Translations under genes and position numbers: made by a program | In this document: in pieces, positions 8,937 through 18,077 of the stretch | Layout of the letters: the number at the start of each line of letters is the position of its first letter | Numbering within the stretch: position 1 is the first letter of the stretch | The notes under the pieces: generated by a model | Seen by the model: only the letters and a program-made list of their open reading frames with translations | Databases searched by the model: none | What the model was told of the DNA's origin: nothing | Origin: Shimia sp. R9_2 | Lineage (GTDB): Bacteria; Pseudomonadota; Alphaproteobacteria; Rhodobacterales; Rhodobacteraceae | Length of the DNA: 64,000 nucleotides | Direction of reading: 5' to 3' | NCBI RefSeq assembly: GCF_017743735.1 | Contig: NZ_JAGHRO010000004.1 | Coordinates: 372,001-436,000 of the forward strand

Positions 8937-9536
8937 TCAGTTTCGTTCAGTTGCGCCCACATCTGTCAGATCGACAGAAGCCTCCCCCGCCAGCGCGGCG
9001 AGTTCCTCGGGCAATTCGGTTTCATAAAAAGTGTACCCCAAGGTGATCACCTTGATGTATTTCGCGTCGCGGTCGTCCACGATCTCAGGATCCACAAAGA
9101 AGCTCACTGGCATGGTCACCCGTTCCCCGGGCTGTAACACCTGCTCCTCAAAGCAGAAACAGTCGATCTTGGTGAAAAACCCACCGGCATCATAAGGCGC
9201 CACATTGTAGCTCGCGGTGCCCGCCACCGGACGGTCGGTCGGGTTGTAGGCTTCGTAAAACGCCAGTCCGGTCTCGCCGATACGCACTTCCATCTCGCGC
9301 TGCATGGGCTTGAAATCCCATGGCATATCCCGATCGAGCGAGGCGTCAAACCGCACTTTGATGGTCCTGTCCAGAATGACATCACTGCCCGCCTCAGCGG
9401 TGTTGGTCACCCCGCCAAATCCGGTCACCCGGCAGAACCAGTCATAAAACGGCACCGATGCCCACGCGAGAGCGCCCATCAACGTCACAACGCCAACGGT
9501 CTGCACCAGCGTCTTCGTTTTTGGGTCCATCGCCAT
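8937..9536 (-). CDS. ctaG: Cox11/CtaG copper-delivery protein
   Basis: 199 residues: one N-terminal membrane anchor, then a periplasmic copper-binding domain. The Cox11 motif CFCFEEQ (Cys126, Cys128) and the conserved 'WFCRVTGFGG' (Cys35) are present. It delivers copper to the CuB centre of subunit I. The start is taken as ATG 9536, which forms TGATG with the upstream stop; the frame extends one codon to GTG 9539. Confidence 0.95.
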   Translation of the reverse strand: MAMDPKTKTLVQTVGVVTLMGALAWASVPFYDWFCRVTGFGGVTNTAEAGSDVILDRTIKVRFDASLDRDMPWDFKPMQREMEVRIGETGLAFYEAYNPTDRPVAGTASYNVAPYDAGGFFTKIDCFCFEEQVLQPGERVTMPVSFFVDPEIVDDRDAKYIKVITLGYTFYETELPEELAALAGEASVDLTDVGATERN

Positions 9537-9703
9537 CACTGCCCCCTCTGGATGCTGGCATTCTCCGGCTCATAATCGCCGCGTGTCACCTTCACGACCG
9601 TCAGGCCGAAGACGATCACAATGAAGCTCAGAAGCACCAGCGCCACCCCGAGGTTCCGCCCAAATCTGCGCTTGTGTAGTTCATGCTCCTCCCGAAAACT
9701 CAT
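9536..9703 (-). CDS. 55-residue single-helix membrane protein of the cox cluster
   Basis: A small ORF between ctaB and ctaG: ATG 9703, stop 9536-9538, 55 residues. It has a charged N-terminus ([12 protein letters not shown]), one strong membrane helix (~residues 18-37) and a short polar tail. It starts 2 nt after the ctaB stop and its TGA overlaps the ctaG ATG, so it is tightly coupled. A small ORF in the same position is known in Paracoccus cox operons. Probable oxidase-associated or assembly protein; function not established by sequence. Confidence 0.85.
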   Translation of the reverse strand: MSFREEHELHKRRFGRNLGVALVLLSFIVIVFGLTVVKVTRGDYEPENASIQRGQ

Positions 9704-9705
9704 GC

Positions 9706-10644
9706 TCACCAGCCTCCCAAGCCGTATGGGGCCAAAGCAACCTCTGCGAGGATCGCCCCAAAATGCAAGAAGAGGTATAGAAGCGAGAGTTTGAAAAACC
9801 CTTTTTCCCGCGCATAGTCATCGGCTTCCGAGGCAGCCTCATCGCGACGCCAGATCGCAAAGGCACCGAGCACAAACAGCGCGTTCAGCACCAGCGCGGT
9901 GGTCAGATAGATCGGGCCGCCCACATCGGTGAAGCCCATGCCAATGGCCACAATGGCCAGCAGCAGGGTATAAACCAGAATATGGTTGCGCGTCACGCGG
10001 CGGCCATGGGTCACATGCAGCATCGGCACGCCCGCGTCTTTGTAGTCAGACTTCATGAACAGACACAGCGCCCAGAAGTGCGGAGGCGTCCACATGAAGG
10101 TCAGCGTGAACATCAGCACGCTTTCAATGGACACCCCGCCGGTCACTACGGCCCAGCCGATCATCGGAGGGAAAGCACCAGCTGCACCACCAATCACGAT
10201 GTTCTGCGGGGTCCAGCGCTTCAGCCACATGGTGTAGATCACCACATAGAAAAAGATGGTGAAGGCCAACAGCCCGGCAGCCATCCAATTGGCCGCTAGC
10301 CCCAGCATCACAACGGAGAACCCGGAGAGCGCCACGCCAAAGGCCAGCGCCTCTCCCTCAGTCACCTTGCCCGCAGGGATCGGACGGCTCTGGGTGCGCT
10401 TCATCACACGGTCGATATCCGCGTCATACCACATGTTCAGCGCGCCAGACGCGCCGCCGCCCACGGCGATGAACAGGATTGCGCAGAAGGCCACAAAAGG
10501 ATGCACTGATCCGGGCGCCGCCAGCAGGCCCACCGCAGCAGTGAACACAACCAACGACATCACGCGCGGCTTCAGCAGCGCAAAATAGTCGCCAAATTCT
10601 GCATCACCGGTGCCGGCTTGCGTGTTGATGCTTGCGTCGCTCAT
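9706..10644 (-). CDS. ctaB: Haem O synthase (protohaem IX farnesyltransferase)
   Basis: 312 residues, polytopic UbiA-family prenyltransferase that adds a farnesyl group to haem b to make haem O, the precursor of haem A. The prenyl-diphosphate motif '[19 protein letters not shown]' (70-88) and the second loop '[16 protein letters not shown]' are clear. ATG 10644 has GGAG nearby. Its location between ctaC and ctaG matches other alphaproteobacterial aa3 operons. Confidence 0.96.
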   Translation of the reverse strand: MSDASINTQAGTGDAEFGDYFALLKPRVMSLVVFTAAVGLLAAPGSVHPFVAFCAILFIAVGGGASGALNMWYDADIDRVMKRTQSRPIPAGKVTEGEALAFGVALSGFSVVMLGLAANWMAAGLLAFTIFFYVVIYTMWLKRWTPQNIVIGGAAGAFPPMIGWAVVTGGVSIESVLMFTLTFMWTPPHFWALCLFMKSDYKDAGVPMLHVTHGRRVTRNHILVYTLLLAIVAIGMGFTDVGGPIYLTTALVLNALFVLGAFAIWRRDEAASEADDYAREKGFFKLSLLYLFLHFGAILAEVALAPYGLGGW

Positions 10645-10708
10645 TCTTGTCTCCGTCTGAGGTGTGCGCCGAGCGCACCCCCTACAGATATGGCCTTGGT
10701 ATTGGAAG

Positions 10709-10730
10709 GGTGCGCAGCGTGCCGCGCACC
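10709..10730. other. Hairpin between ctaC and ctaB
   Basis: GGTGCGC (10709-10715) pairs with GCGCACC (10724-10730). There is no T-run on the minus strand, so it is more likely an mRNA stability or processing element in the cox transcript than a full terminator. Confidence 0.4.
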
Positions 10731-10739
10731 TGAGTAAGA

Positions 10740-11588
10740 TCAGTCAGCAGAAGCAACTTGCACGCCTGGCAGCGTGGACATGTCGCCCGCATATTCCTCG
10801 ATCGCGCCTTTCAGCCACTCATTGTATTCTTCTTCAGACACCACCTGAACCGTGATCGGCATATAGGCGTGGTCTTTGCCGCAAAGCTCGGAACACTGGC
10901 CAAAGAAGATGCCTTCACGCTCCGCTTCAAACCAGAGCTGCGCGATACGGCCAGGCACCGCGTCCTGCTTTACGCCGAAGGACGGGATGGTCCAGCTGTG
11001 GATCACGTCCGCGCCGGTCACATCCATCACCACGGTCTTGCCAACAGGCACAACCACTTTGGTGTCGGTTGCCAGCAGATACTCGTCTTCGTTGTAGCCG
11101 TAATCCGCCAGCGCCTCTTTGCCCAACAGGAAGCTGTCAAACTCGAACTCGTGGTCGGTGTACTCATAGCCCCAGTACCACTGGTAGCCGGTTACTTTGA
11201 TGTGCACGTCCCCTTCCGGGATTTCCTGCTGGTTGAACAGAACCGGCAGGCTGTTCACACCAATGAACAGCAGGATCAGGATCGGACCGAGCGTCCAGGC
11301 AATTTCCAGCGGCGTGTTGTGGGTGAACGCAGATGGCGTCGGGTTGGAGCGGCGGTTGAAGCGCACCATGCAGTAGACGATCAGCGCGGTCACAAAAATC
11401 ACGATCAGCGTGATGATCACCAGGATCAACCAATCAAGAGACTGGATTTGCCGTGCCAGCTCGGTCGCTGCGGGCTGGAACCCTGTGGCATTGGGGACTG
11501 GCTTGCCAATGGTCTCAGCACTTTGCGCGAGCGCGGAGGACGCTGAAATAGCTGCCGTTAGGCCCAGGAATGTCGATAGAAGTCGCAT
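10740..11588 (-). CDS. ctaC: Cytochrome c oxidase subunit II
   Basis: 282 residues: signal peptide (~1-21), two membrane helices (~52-76 and ~96-118), then the periplasmic CuA domain. CuA ligands are visible: His197 (IHSW), Cys232, Glu234, Cys236, His240 and Met243; the aromatic patch '[10 protein letters not shown]' (134-143) carries electrons from cytochrome c. First gene of the minus-strand cox cluster. A perfect FNR-type box lies ~146 bp upstream in the region shared with tldD. Confidence 0.97.
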   Translation of the reverse strand: MRLLSTFLGLTAAISASSALAQSAETIGKPVPNATGFQPAATELARQIQSLDWLILVIITLIVIFVTALIVYCMVRFNRRSNPTPSAFTHNTPLEIAWTLGPILILLFIGVNSLPVLFNQQEIPEGDVHIKVTGYQWYWGYEYTDHEFEFDSFLLGKEALADYGYNEDEYLLATDTKVVVPVGKTVVMDVTGADVIHSWTIPSFGVKQDAVPGRIAQLWFEAEREGIFFGQCSELCGKDHAYMPITVQVVSEEEYNEWLKGAIEEYAGDMSTLPGVQVASAD

Positions 11589-11733
11589 GTCTCACCCTGA
11601 TCGGTTGCGTATTGTTTTTTCAATTGTGCGGAAGCGCTGTGCTCTCAAACACATCCCCGCTGTTGTTTTAGGCTTAGAAACCATATTCTAAGACTCAAAT
11701 AAAGATCGAAGCTTGCGGCAAACGGACGCTTTT

Positions 11734-11747
11734 TTGATCTAGATCAA
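11734..11747. promoter_or_regulatory. FNR/FnrL-type binding site
   Basis: TTGATCTAGATCAA is a perfect match to the FNR consensus TTGAT-N4-ATCAA. It lies in the 179-bp divergent space, 21 bp before the tldD start and ~146 bp before the ctaC start. The Fnr protein itself is not in the window. Confidence 0.75.
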
Positions 11748-11767
11748 ATTAAGAGGCATGATGGGCT

Positions 11768-13189
11768 ATGGCCGAAAACCACTTCCAACCCTTTGAAAAT
11801 AAAGTTGATGAGGGCACCGCCCTGCGACTTTTGCGCGCAGCCACCGATGGCGCCGAAGACGGAGAGCTGTTTTTGGAGCGTCGCAGCTCCGAAGCTTTGG
11901 TTTTTGATGATGGACGCCTGAAAACCGCCAGTTATGACGCCGCAGAGGGATTCGGCCTGCGGGCTGTGAACGGCGAAGTCTCCGGATATGCCCATGCCTC
12001 AGAGATCAGCGAATCCGCCATCAAGCGCGCGGTAGAGACCGCAAGGCTCGCCGTTGGCGCGGGCGGCGGCACATTGGCCGCAGGCCCCACGCCCACCAAC
12101 CGCAGGCTTTATACGGATGCAGATCCCATTGGCGGCATCGACTTCCCGGTGAAAATCGAAACCCTGCGCGAGATCGACGCCTTTGCCCGCTATCTTGATC
12201 CGCGTGTGGTTCAGGTCTCTGCCACTCTGGCTGCCTCTCATCAGGAAGTGGTGATCCTGCGCCCTGACGGCACCCAGATCACAGATGTGCGCCCAATGAC
12301 CCGTGTGAATGTCTCCGTGATCGTTGAGGAAAACGGCCGCCGCGAAAGCGGCTCTGCCGGTGGTGGCGGGCGGCTTGGCCTTGACGGTCTGCTCGATCCG
12401 GCGGACTGGCAGGCCAAAACCCGCGAAGCGCTGCGCATCGCTTGCGTGAACCTCTCTGCGGTCCCAGCCCCCGCTGGCCCGATGGAAGTGGTGCTTGGCC
12501 CCGGCTGGCCCGGCATTCTTCTGCACGAGGCTGTGGGCCACGGCCTTGAGGGCGACTTCAACCGCAAAGGCAGCTCCAAATTTGCCGGCATGATCGGCCA
12601 ACAGGTCGCCTCCAAAGGCGTGACGGTGATTGATGACGGCACCATACCCGACCGCCGCGGCTCCATCACCGTGGATGACGAGGGCACGCCCTCTGGCAAA
12701 ACCACGCTGATCGAAGACGGCATTCTCGTGGGCTACATGCAGGACCGCCAAAACGCACGCCTGATGGGAGTCGCCCCCACCGGCAACGGCCGCCGCGAAA
12801 GCTACGCCCATGCGCCCATGCCGCGCATGACCAACACCTATATGGAGGGCGGCACCTCTGATCCGGCCGATCTGGTGGCCTCGCTGAAAGATGGCATCTA
12901 CGCCGTCGGCTTTGGCGGCGGTCAGGTGGACATCACCAACGGCAAATTTGTGTTCTCCTGCACCGAGGCCTACCGCGTGGAGAACGGCAAAGTCGGCGCG
13001 CCCGTCAAAGGCGCCACGCTGATCGGGGATGGCGCCACCGCCATGATGCAGATCAAAGGGCTCGGAAATGACATGGCACTGGACCCGGGCATGGGTAACT
13101 GCGGCAAGGCCGGTCAATGGGTTCCGGTCGGCGTCGGCCAACCCACTGTTCTCATGGACGGATTGACCGTCGGGGGCTCAGCTGCCTGA
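11768..13189 (+). CDS. tldD: Metalloprotease TldD
   Basis: 473 residues. The zinc motif HEAVGH (253-258, HExxxH) and the C-terminal 'GNDMALDPGMGNCGKAGQ' with the expected Cys are typical of TldD, which forms TldD/TldE heterodimers and trims unfolded or modified peptides in the cytoplasm. Divergent from ctaC. ATG 11768 has AGAGG upstream; the FNR box overlaps the likely promoter. The tldE partner is not in this window. Confidence 0.96.
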   Translation: MAENHFQPFENKVDEGTALRLLRAATDGAEDGELFLERRSSEALVFDDGRLKTASYDAAEGFGLRAVNGEVSGYAHASEISESAIKRAVETARLAVGAGGGTLAAGPTPTNRRLYTDADPIGGIDFPVKIETLREIDAFARYLDPRVVQVSATLAASHQEVVILRPDGTQITDVRPMTRVNVSVIVEENGRRESGSAGGGGRLGLDGLLDPADWQAKTREALRIACVNLSAVPAPAGPMEVVLGPGWPGILLHEAVGHGLEGDFNRKGSSKFAGMIGQQVASKGVTVIDDGTIPDRRGSITVDDEGTPSGKTTLIEDGILVGYMQDRQNARLMGVAPTGNGRRESYAHAPMPRMTNTYMEGGTSDPADLVASLKDGIYAVGFGGGQVDITNGKFVFSCTEAYRVENGKVGAPVKGATLIGDGATAMMQIKGLGNDMALDPGMGNCGKAGQWVPVGVGQPTVLMDGLTVGGSAA

Positions 13190-13262
13190 ACGTCAACAAA
13201 ACAAGGGCTTCCAATCAGAGCTAGAAAATAATTTTGAGAAAAATTCGATTTTCATGCGTTGG

Positions 13263-13278
13263 TTTACGCCCTGTTAAC
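13263..13278 (+). promoter_or_regulatory. CtrA-like binding site upstream of dprA
   Basis: TTTACGCCCTGTTAAC matches the CtrA consensus TTAA-N7-TTAAC at 8 of 9 defined bases with exact spacing, 45 bp before the dprA ATG; the half-site continues as TTAACCA. Based on pattern only. Confidence 0.5.
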
Positions 13279-13322
13279 CACTGAAGACATAAACATTCTC
13301 TTGCAAGCAGGCGGAGTTGCGG

Positions 13323-14483
13323 ATGACCGAAGATCGAATTTCTTCCACTCACCCCCAAATCCCACCCACCACGGAGGAAGCGCGATTGCTGCGGCTTCGC
13401 CTCTTGCGATCCCGACGCGTCGGGGCCACCACTTTCCACAGATTGATGACAGAATACGGCACAGCGGAGGCTGCGCTGGAGGCGCTGCCGGGCATTGCCA
13501 GATCCGCTGGTGTTGCGCGCTATAGCGCCGCCTCCCATCAAGATGCAGAGCGAGAGCTGAAAGACGGCCGTGCCACAGGAGCGCGGCCGATTTTTTTTGG
13601 CGAACCGGAGTATCCTGCGCTTCTGGCCGACATTCCCGATGCTCCGCCAATGCTGTGGGCGCAGGGGCAAGTGGACCTTTTGCACAAACCCACCATCGCC
13701 GTGATCGGAGCGCGCAACGCCTCTTCCTTGGGGTTGCGCATGGTGGCGCGTCTTTCCAAAGAGCTGGGTGAGGCTGGCTTCACCATTGTCTCAGGCCTTG
13801 CACGCGGCATTGACGCCGCCGCCCATGCCGCCGCGCTGGAAACCGGCACCATCGCCGTTTACGCAGGCGGTCTTTCCCGTCCCTACCCCGCGCAGAACCT
13901 GTCGCTTGCGGGCGCCATTGCCGCGCAGGGCCTGTGCCTGTCAGAACAGCCCCCCGCCATGGAGCCCCGCGCCCGCCACTTCCCGGCCCGCAACCGCATC
14001 ATCTCCGGCCTGACCCGCGCCGTTGTGGTGGTGGAGGCCGCCTCCAAATCCGGCAGCCTTCTGACCGCGCGCATAGCGCTCGATCAGGGCCGCGACGTGC
14101 TGGCCGTGCCCGGCCATCCCTTTGATGCCCGCGCCGCCGGAGCCAATATCCTCATTCGCGACGGGGCCACGCTCGTGCGCGGTGCGGAGGATGTGCTTGA
14201 GGTGCTGACCACCCTGCCCCTGCGCGCACAGCCACAGGCCGCCCCCACCGACATACCCGCCGACATCCCCGCAGATCCCACGCCGCGCCGCGAACGTAAT
14301 TTGCGTGAAACCGCCGCGCTGCATTCTGAAATCCTGGGCCGCCTCGGCCCCTCGCCGCTCAGCGAAGATCAGCTGGTGCGCGACCTTTCTCTGTCCCCGC
14401 AAAAGCTCACACCCGCGCTTCTGGATCTGGAGGTCAGCGGCAAAATCACCCGCCTCTCCGGTGGGTTGCTCTGCAAAAACTGA
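13323..14483 (+). CDS. dprA: DNA-processing protein DprA
   Basis: 386 residues from ATG 13323 (GGAG six bases upstream; a TTG two codons earlier is less likely). It has the N-terminal SAM-like segment, the Rossmann-like DprA core ('VIGARNASSLG', 'SGLARGIDAAAH', 'VVVEAASKSGSLLTA') and a C-terminal winged helix after a Pro/Ala-rich linker. DprA loads RecA on incoming single-stranded DNA in natural transformation and, in Rhodobacter, gene-transfer-agent uptake. The gene is followed 180 bp later by topA, a common pairing. Confidence 0.95.
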   Translation: MTEDRISSTHPQIPPTTEEARLLRLRLLRSRRVGATTFHRLMTEYGTAEAALEALPGIARSAGVARYSAASHQDAERELKDGRATGARPIFFGEPEYPALLADIPDAPPMLWAQGQVDLLHKPTIAVIGARNASSLGLRMVARLSKELGEAGFTIVSGLARGIDAAAHAAALETGTIAVYAGGLSRPYPAQNLSLAGAIAAQGLCLSEQPPAMEPRARHFPARNRIISGLTRAVVVVEAASKSGSLLTARIALDQGRDVLAVPGHPFDARAAGANILIRDGATLVRGAEDVLEVLTTLPLRAQPQAAPTDIPADIPADPTPRRERNLRETAALHSEILGRLGPSPLSEDQLVRDLSLSPQKLTPALLDLEVSGKITRLSGGLLCKN

Positions 14484-14662
14484 GCCCGCATGTGTTTTGT
14501 GCAGCCGCCCAAACCTTGCACGCAAATGCCCTGCACCCCACATCACACTCACGCCCTGTTCACCTCAAAGTAACAACAAAAACCACCATGGATTGACAAT
14601 CCCCCCTTTCGCCCCACATTTTTCGCCGCCATAAGGCTCGCGCCGAGTCGAGAGGAAATTGA

Positions 14663-17266
14663 ATGCCAGTAGTTGTCGTAGAATCCCCAGCCAAAGCCAA
14701 AACGATCAATAAGTATCTTGGCTCAGATTACACTGTTCTGGCGTCCTACGGCCACGTGCGCGACCTCCCGGCCAAAGACGGCTCGGTCGACACCGACAAT
14801 GAATTTGACATGACATGGGAGGTCGGCACCGACAGCCGCAAACATGTCAAAGCCATCGCCGATGCGCTGAAAGAAGACAACGCGCTCATTCTCGCAACCG
14901 ACCCCGATCGCGAAGGAGAGGCGATCAGCTGGCACCTTGAGGAAGCGCTGCGCAAACGCCGCGCCATCAAGAAAGACACGCCTGTGTCTCGCGTGGTGTT
15001 CAACGCGATCACCAAAACCGCCGTGACCGAGGCCATGCAAAACCCGCGTCAGGTGGATCAGCCGCTGGTGGATGCCTATCTCGCCCGCCGCGCGCTCGAC
15101 TATCTTGTGGGCTTCAACCTCTCTCCCGTGCTCTGGCGCAAACTGCCCGGCGCGCGCTCTGCGGGCCGCGTGCAATCGGTTTGCCTGCGCCTCATCGTTG
15201 AGCGCGAGATGGAGATCGAGGCGTTTAACGCCCGTGAATACTGGTCCGTGAAAGCGCTGCTCGCCACCCCGCGTGGCAAAGAGTTTGAGGCCCGCCTCAC
15301 CGTTCTGGGCGGCGAGAAGCTCGACAAATACGCGCTGGAAAACAGCACCGCCGCCGAACTGGCCGTGCAGGCGATCCAGTCCCGCGACCTCTCTGTGGCG
15401 CGCGTAGAGGCCAAGCCCGCCTCCCGCAACCCATCTGCGCCCTTCATGACCTCCACGCTCCAGCAGGAGGCCAGCCGCAAATTCTCCATGGGCGCACGTC
15501 AGTGCATGAGCGCCGCCCAGCGCCTCTATGAGGCCGGCTACATCACCTATATGCGGACCGACGGCATCGACATGGCGCCCGAAGCCGTGGCCGCAGCGCG
15601 TGACGCGATCCAGACGCTTTATGGCGATGACTACGTGCCCGCCGAGCCGCGCATCTACAAAAACAAAGCCAAAAACGCACAGGAAGCGCACGAATGTATC
15701 CGCCCAACGGATATGATGCGCAAACCCGATGACCTGAAAGTCACCGACGCCGATCAGCGCAAGCTTTATGACCTGATCTGGAAGCGCACGCTGGCCTGCC
15801 AAATGGCTGGCGCCCGCATGGAGCGCACCACGGTCGACATCGCCTCTGACGATCAACAGGTCGAGCTGCGCGCCACCGGTCAGGTGGTGCTGTTTGACGG
15901 CTTCATGCGCGTCTATGAAGAAGGCCGCGACGATCAGGTTGTCGATGACGACGACAAGCGCCTGCCCCAGATCATGCAGGGCGAAGAGGCCGACAAACGC
16001 ACCGTGACCCCGGAGCAGCATTTCACCCAGCCACCGCCCCGCTACACCGAGGCGACACTGGTGAAAAAGATGGAAGAGCTCGGCATCGGCCGCCCCTCCA
16101 CCTATGCCTCCGTGATCACCACCATTCAGGATCGCGAATACGTCCGCAAAGACAAAAACCGCCTCTTCCCAGAGGACAAAGGCCGCATCGTCACGATCTT
16201 CCTTTTGAACTTCTTCCGCACCTATGTCGGCTATGAGTTCACCGCGAACCTCGAAGAAGAGCTTGATGACGTCTCCGCAGGCAACCGCGACTACAAAAAC
16301 GTGCTTGCGCGCTTCTGGAAAGATTTCTCCGCCGCCATCGGCGAAACAAGCGAGCTGCGCATTTCCGAGGTGCTCGACGTGCTGGATGACGCACTGGCTC
16401 CACAGCTCTATCCGCCGCGCGAAGACGGCTCCGATCCACGCGTCTGCCCGAAATGCGGCAACGGCCAGCTGCACCTCAAAAGCTCCCGCACCGGCGGCTT
16501 TGTCGGCTGCGGCAACTACCCCGAATGCACCTACACCCGCCCGATTGCAGGCGAAGGCGCTGATGGCGATGAACGTGTGCTTGGCGAAGACGCAGGGGAT
16601 GAAATCTGGCTCAAGGCTGGCCGCTTTGGCCCCTATGTGCAACGTGGTGAGCCAACGCCTGAGAACAAGAAGCCGCCACGTGCCTCCCTGCCCCGCGGCT
16701 GGAACAAGGACGACATGGACCTCGCCAAGGCCCTGACGCTCCTGTCCCTGCCCCGTGAAATCGGCATGCACCCCGAAGGCGGCATGATCACCTCGAACTT
16801 TGGCCGTTTCGGCCCTTACGTTATGCACCAGCTGCCCGACGACGCAAAGCCGGTCTACGCCAACCTCAAAGACCCCAACGATGTCTTTGAAATCGGCATG
16901 AACCACGCGGTCGAGCTGCTGACTGAAAAGCGCAACAACCCGGGCCGTCGCGGCGGCGGCGCAGCCGCCAAACCGCTGCGCGAGCTGGGCGAACACCCCG
17001 ATGACGGCGGCGCGGTCAACATCATGGACGGCCGCTACGGCGCCTATGTGAAATGGGAAAAAGTCAACGCCACCATCCCCAAAGAGGTGGAAGTGGCCGA
17101 CGTGACCATGGAACAGGCGGTCCAGTGGATCGCGGAAAAAGCGGCCAAGAAAAAGCCCACGCGCAAGAAAGCAGCCACCAAGAAAGCCGCTGCGAAAAAG
17201 AAAGCGCCCGCCAAAAAGACAGCGGCCAAGAAAACCACAACAAAAAAAGCGGCTGACACAGAATAA
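14663..17266 (+). CDS. topA: DNA topoisomerase I
   Basis: 867 residues. TOPRIM start 'VVVESPAKAKTI', acidic 'DPDREGEAISWH', active-site Tyr296 in 'YMRTDG', one four-cysteine zinc finger beginning at Cys595 and several zinc-free topo_C_Rpt units after it. It relaxes negative supercoils by cutting one strand. The last ~43 residues are a Lys/Ala/Thr tail like histone H1, a feature of many alphaproteobacterial TopA proteins that should raise DNA affinity. A strong terminator follows. Confidence 0.97.
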   Translation: MPVVVVESPAKAKTINKYLGSDYTVLASYGHVRDLPAKDGSVDTDNEFDMTWEVGTDSRKHVKAIADALKEDNALILATDPDREGEAISWHLEEALRKRRAIKKDTPVSRVVFNAITKTAVTEAMQNPRQVDQPLVDAYLARRALDYLVGFNLSPVLWRKLPGARSAGRVQSVCLRLIVEREMEIEAFNAREYWSVKALLATPRGKEFEARLTVLGGEKLDKYALENSTAAELAVQAIQSRDLSVARVEAKPASRNPSAPFMTSTLQQEASRKFSMGARQCMSAAQRLYEAGYITYMRTDGIDMAPEAVAAARDAIQTLYGDDYVPAEPRIYKNKAKNAQEAHECIRPTDMMRKPDDLKVTDADQRKLYDLIWKRTLACQMAGARMERTTVDIASDDQQVELRATGQVVLFDGFMRVYEEGRDDQVVDDDDKRLPQIMQGEEADKRTVTPEQHFTQPPPRYTEATLVKKMEELGIGRPSTYASVITTIQDREYVRKDKNRLFPEDKGRIVTIFLLNFFRTYVGYEFTANLEEELDDVSAGNRDYKNVLARFWKDFSAAIGETSELRISEVLDVLDDALAPQLYPPREDGSDPRVCPKCGNGQLHLKSSRTGGFVGCGNYPECTYTRPIAGEGADGDERVLGEDAGDEIWLKAGRFGPYVQRGEPTPENKKPPRASLPRGWNKDDMDLAKALTLLSLPREIGMHPEGGMITSNFGRFGPYVMHQLPDDAKPVYANLKDPNDVFEIGMNHAVELLTEKRNNPGRRGGGAAAKPLRELGEHPDDGGAVNIMDGRYGAYVKWEKVNATIPKEVEVADVTMEQAVQWIAEKAAKKKPTRKKAATKKAAAKKKAPAKKTAAKKTTTKKAADTE

Positions 17267-17280
17267 GCTGCCCCCCAAAG

Positions 17281-17310
17281 AAAGGCCCCCACGAGGGGCC
17301 TTTTGTTTTT
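17281..17310 (+). terminator. Rho-independent terminator of topA
   Basis: AAAGGCCCC (17281-17289) pairs with GGGGCCTTT (17295-17303), loop of five, followed by a T-rich run. Confidence 0.85.
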
Positions 17311-17365
17311 TGAGGCCTGCTCTGCAAAACCGAGCACCCTTTTGGGGACCAGAACGCGCCCGGCC

Positions 17366-17827
17366 TTAGATCTCGATCCGCAGGTCAGAACTCGGAAGGC
17401 GTTTCACAAACTCCTCCTCCACAGCCTGCAACACCCGCCGCTGCCCCCCGAAAGAAACCATCTCCCGCGCCGCATCAAAACTTGCCCAGCAAAAAGCGCT
17501 GTGCTCGTGGTTCAAAACAACCTCCGCCTCCGGATCAATCACCGCCACAAACACCGGTGCGATCATCAACGCATCCTGCTTGGGCTCATAGAACTGTTCA
17601 CAAATGTCGCCGGAATAGAGCGCACAAGGCACCAGCCCGGTTTCCTCACGCAGCTCTCTGAGCGCCGCTTGCCACGCGGTTTCCCCCGCCTCAATCCGCC
17701 CCGCGACCTGACACCAGCTGTCCGCAGGGTAGGAATTGCGTTTCAATAGCAAGACCTCTGCCCCACGCGCCGTGGTCCTGATCGCCAGCAGCGAGACAAA
17801 ATCGGTGCAAATAGGGATGTTTGGCAT
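17366..17827 (-). CDS. Nudix hydrolase
   Basis: 153 residues with a complete Nudix box: Gly43, Glu49, Arg57, Glu58, Glu61, Glu62 and Gly64. These enzymes cleave nucleoside diphosphates linked to another moiety. The length and 'LLLKRNSYPADSWCQVAGRIE' start resemble dATP pyrophosphohydrolase-like NudB proteins, but the substrate cannot be fixed. It converges on topA and diverges from scoA. Confidence 0.85.
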   Translation of the reverse strand: MPNIPICTDFVSLLAIRTTARGAEVLLLKRNSYPADSWCQVAGRIEAGETAWQAALRELREETGLVPCALYSGDICEQFYEPKQDALMIAPVFVAVIDPEAEVVLNHEHSAFCWASFDAAREMVSFGGQRRVLQAVEEEFVKRLPSSDLRIEI

Positions 17828-17912
17828 GGCTCAGATATCCTCGTGGCGCGGCCTTCTCAGTGAACACCGTCACCGCCCATTTACCAACATCTGATATACC
17901 CCCCATCCAAAC

Positions 17913-17961
17913 TTCATTCTGCGCCAAATACTCCGGGGAGCGCGAGGGGCTGGCCCCTCGC
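17913..17961 (+). repeat. Interspersed repeat family 1, copy D, with hairpin
   Basis: A diverged core CAAATACTCCGGGG (17925-17938) preceded by TTCATTCTGCGC, followed at once by a perfect hairpin GCGAGGGG-CTGG-CCCCTCGC (17942-17961). It lies between the divergent Nudix and scoA genes. Confidence 0.6.
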
Positions 17962-18077
17962 CCCGTCCCGCAAACGCCCCCCGTAGTAATACGCCTTTGC
18001 CCCTGCGATCGTTGACTCCCTTGTGACGCGCCGTCACAACTTTGCGCAATTTGCTGACCCTAGGGAGAGAGACACCC

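Noticed and set aside
13189..13322. tRNA or small RNA gene
   Set aside because: No cloverleaf-like pairing; the region fits a promoter with the CtrA-like site.
14723..17278. 851-codon open frame on the minus strand through topA
   Set aside because: It is the reverse frame of topA, has no recognisable domain, is rich in Gly/Phe/Leu/Ala, and arises from GC-rich third positions.
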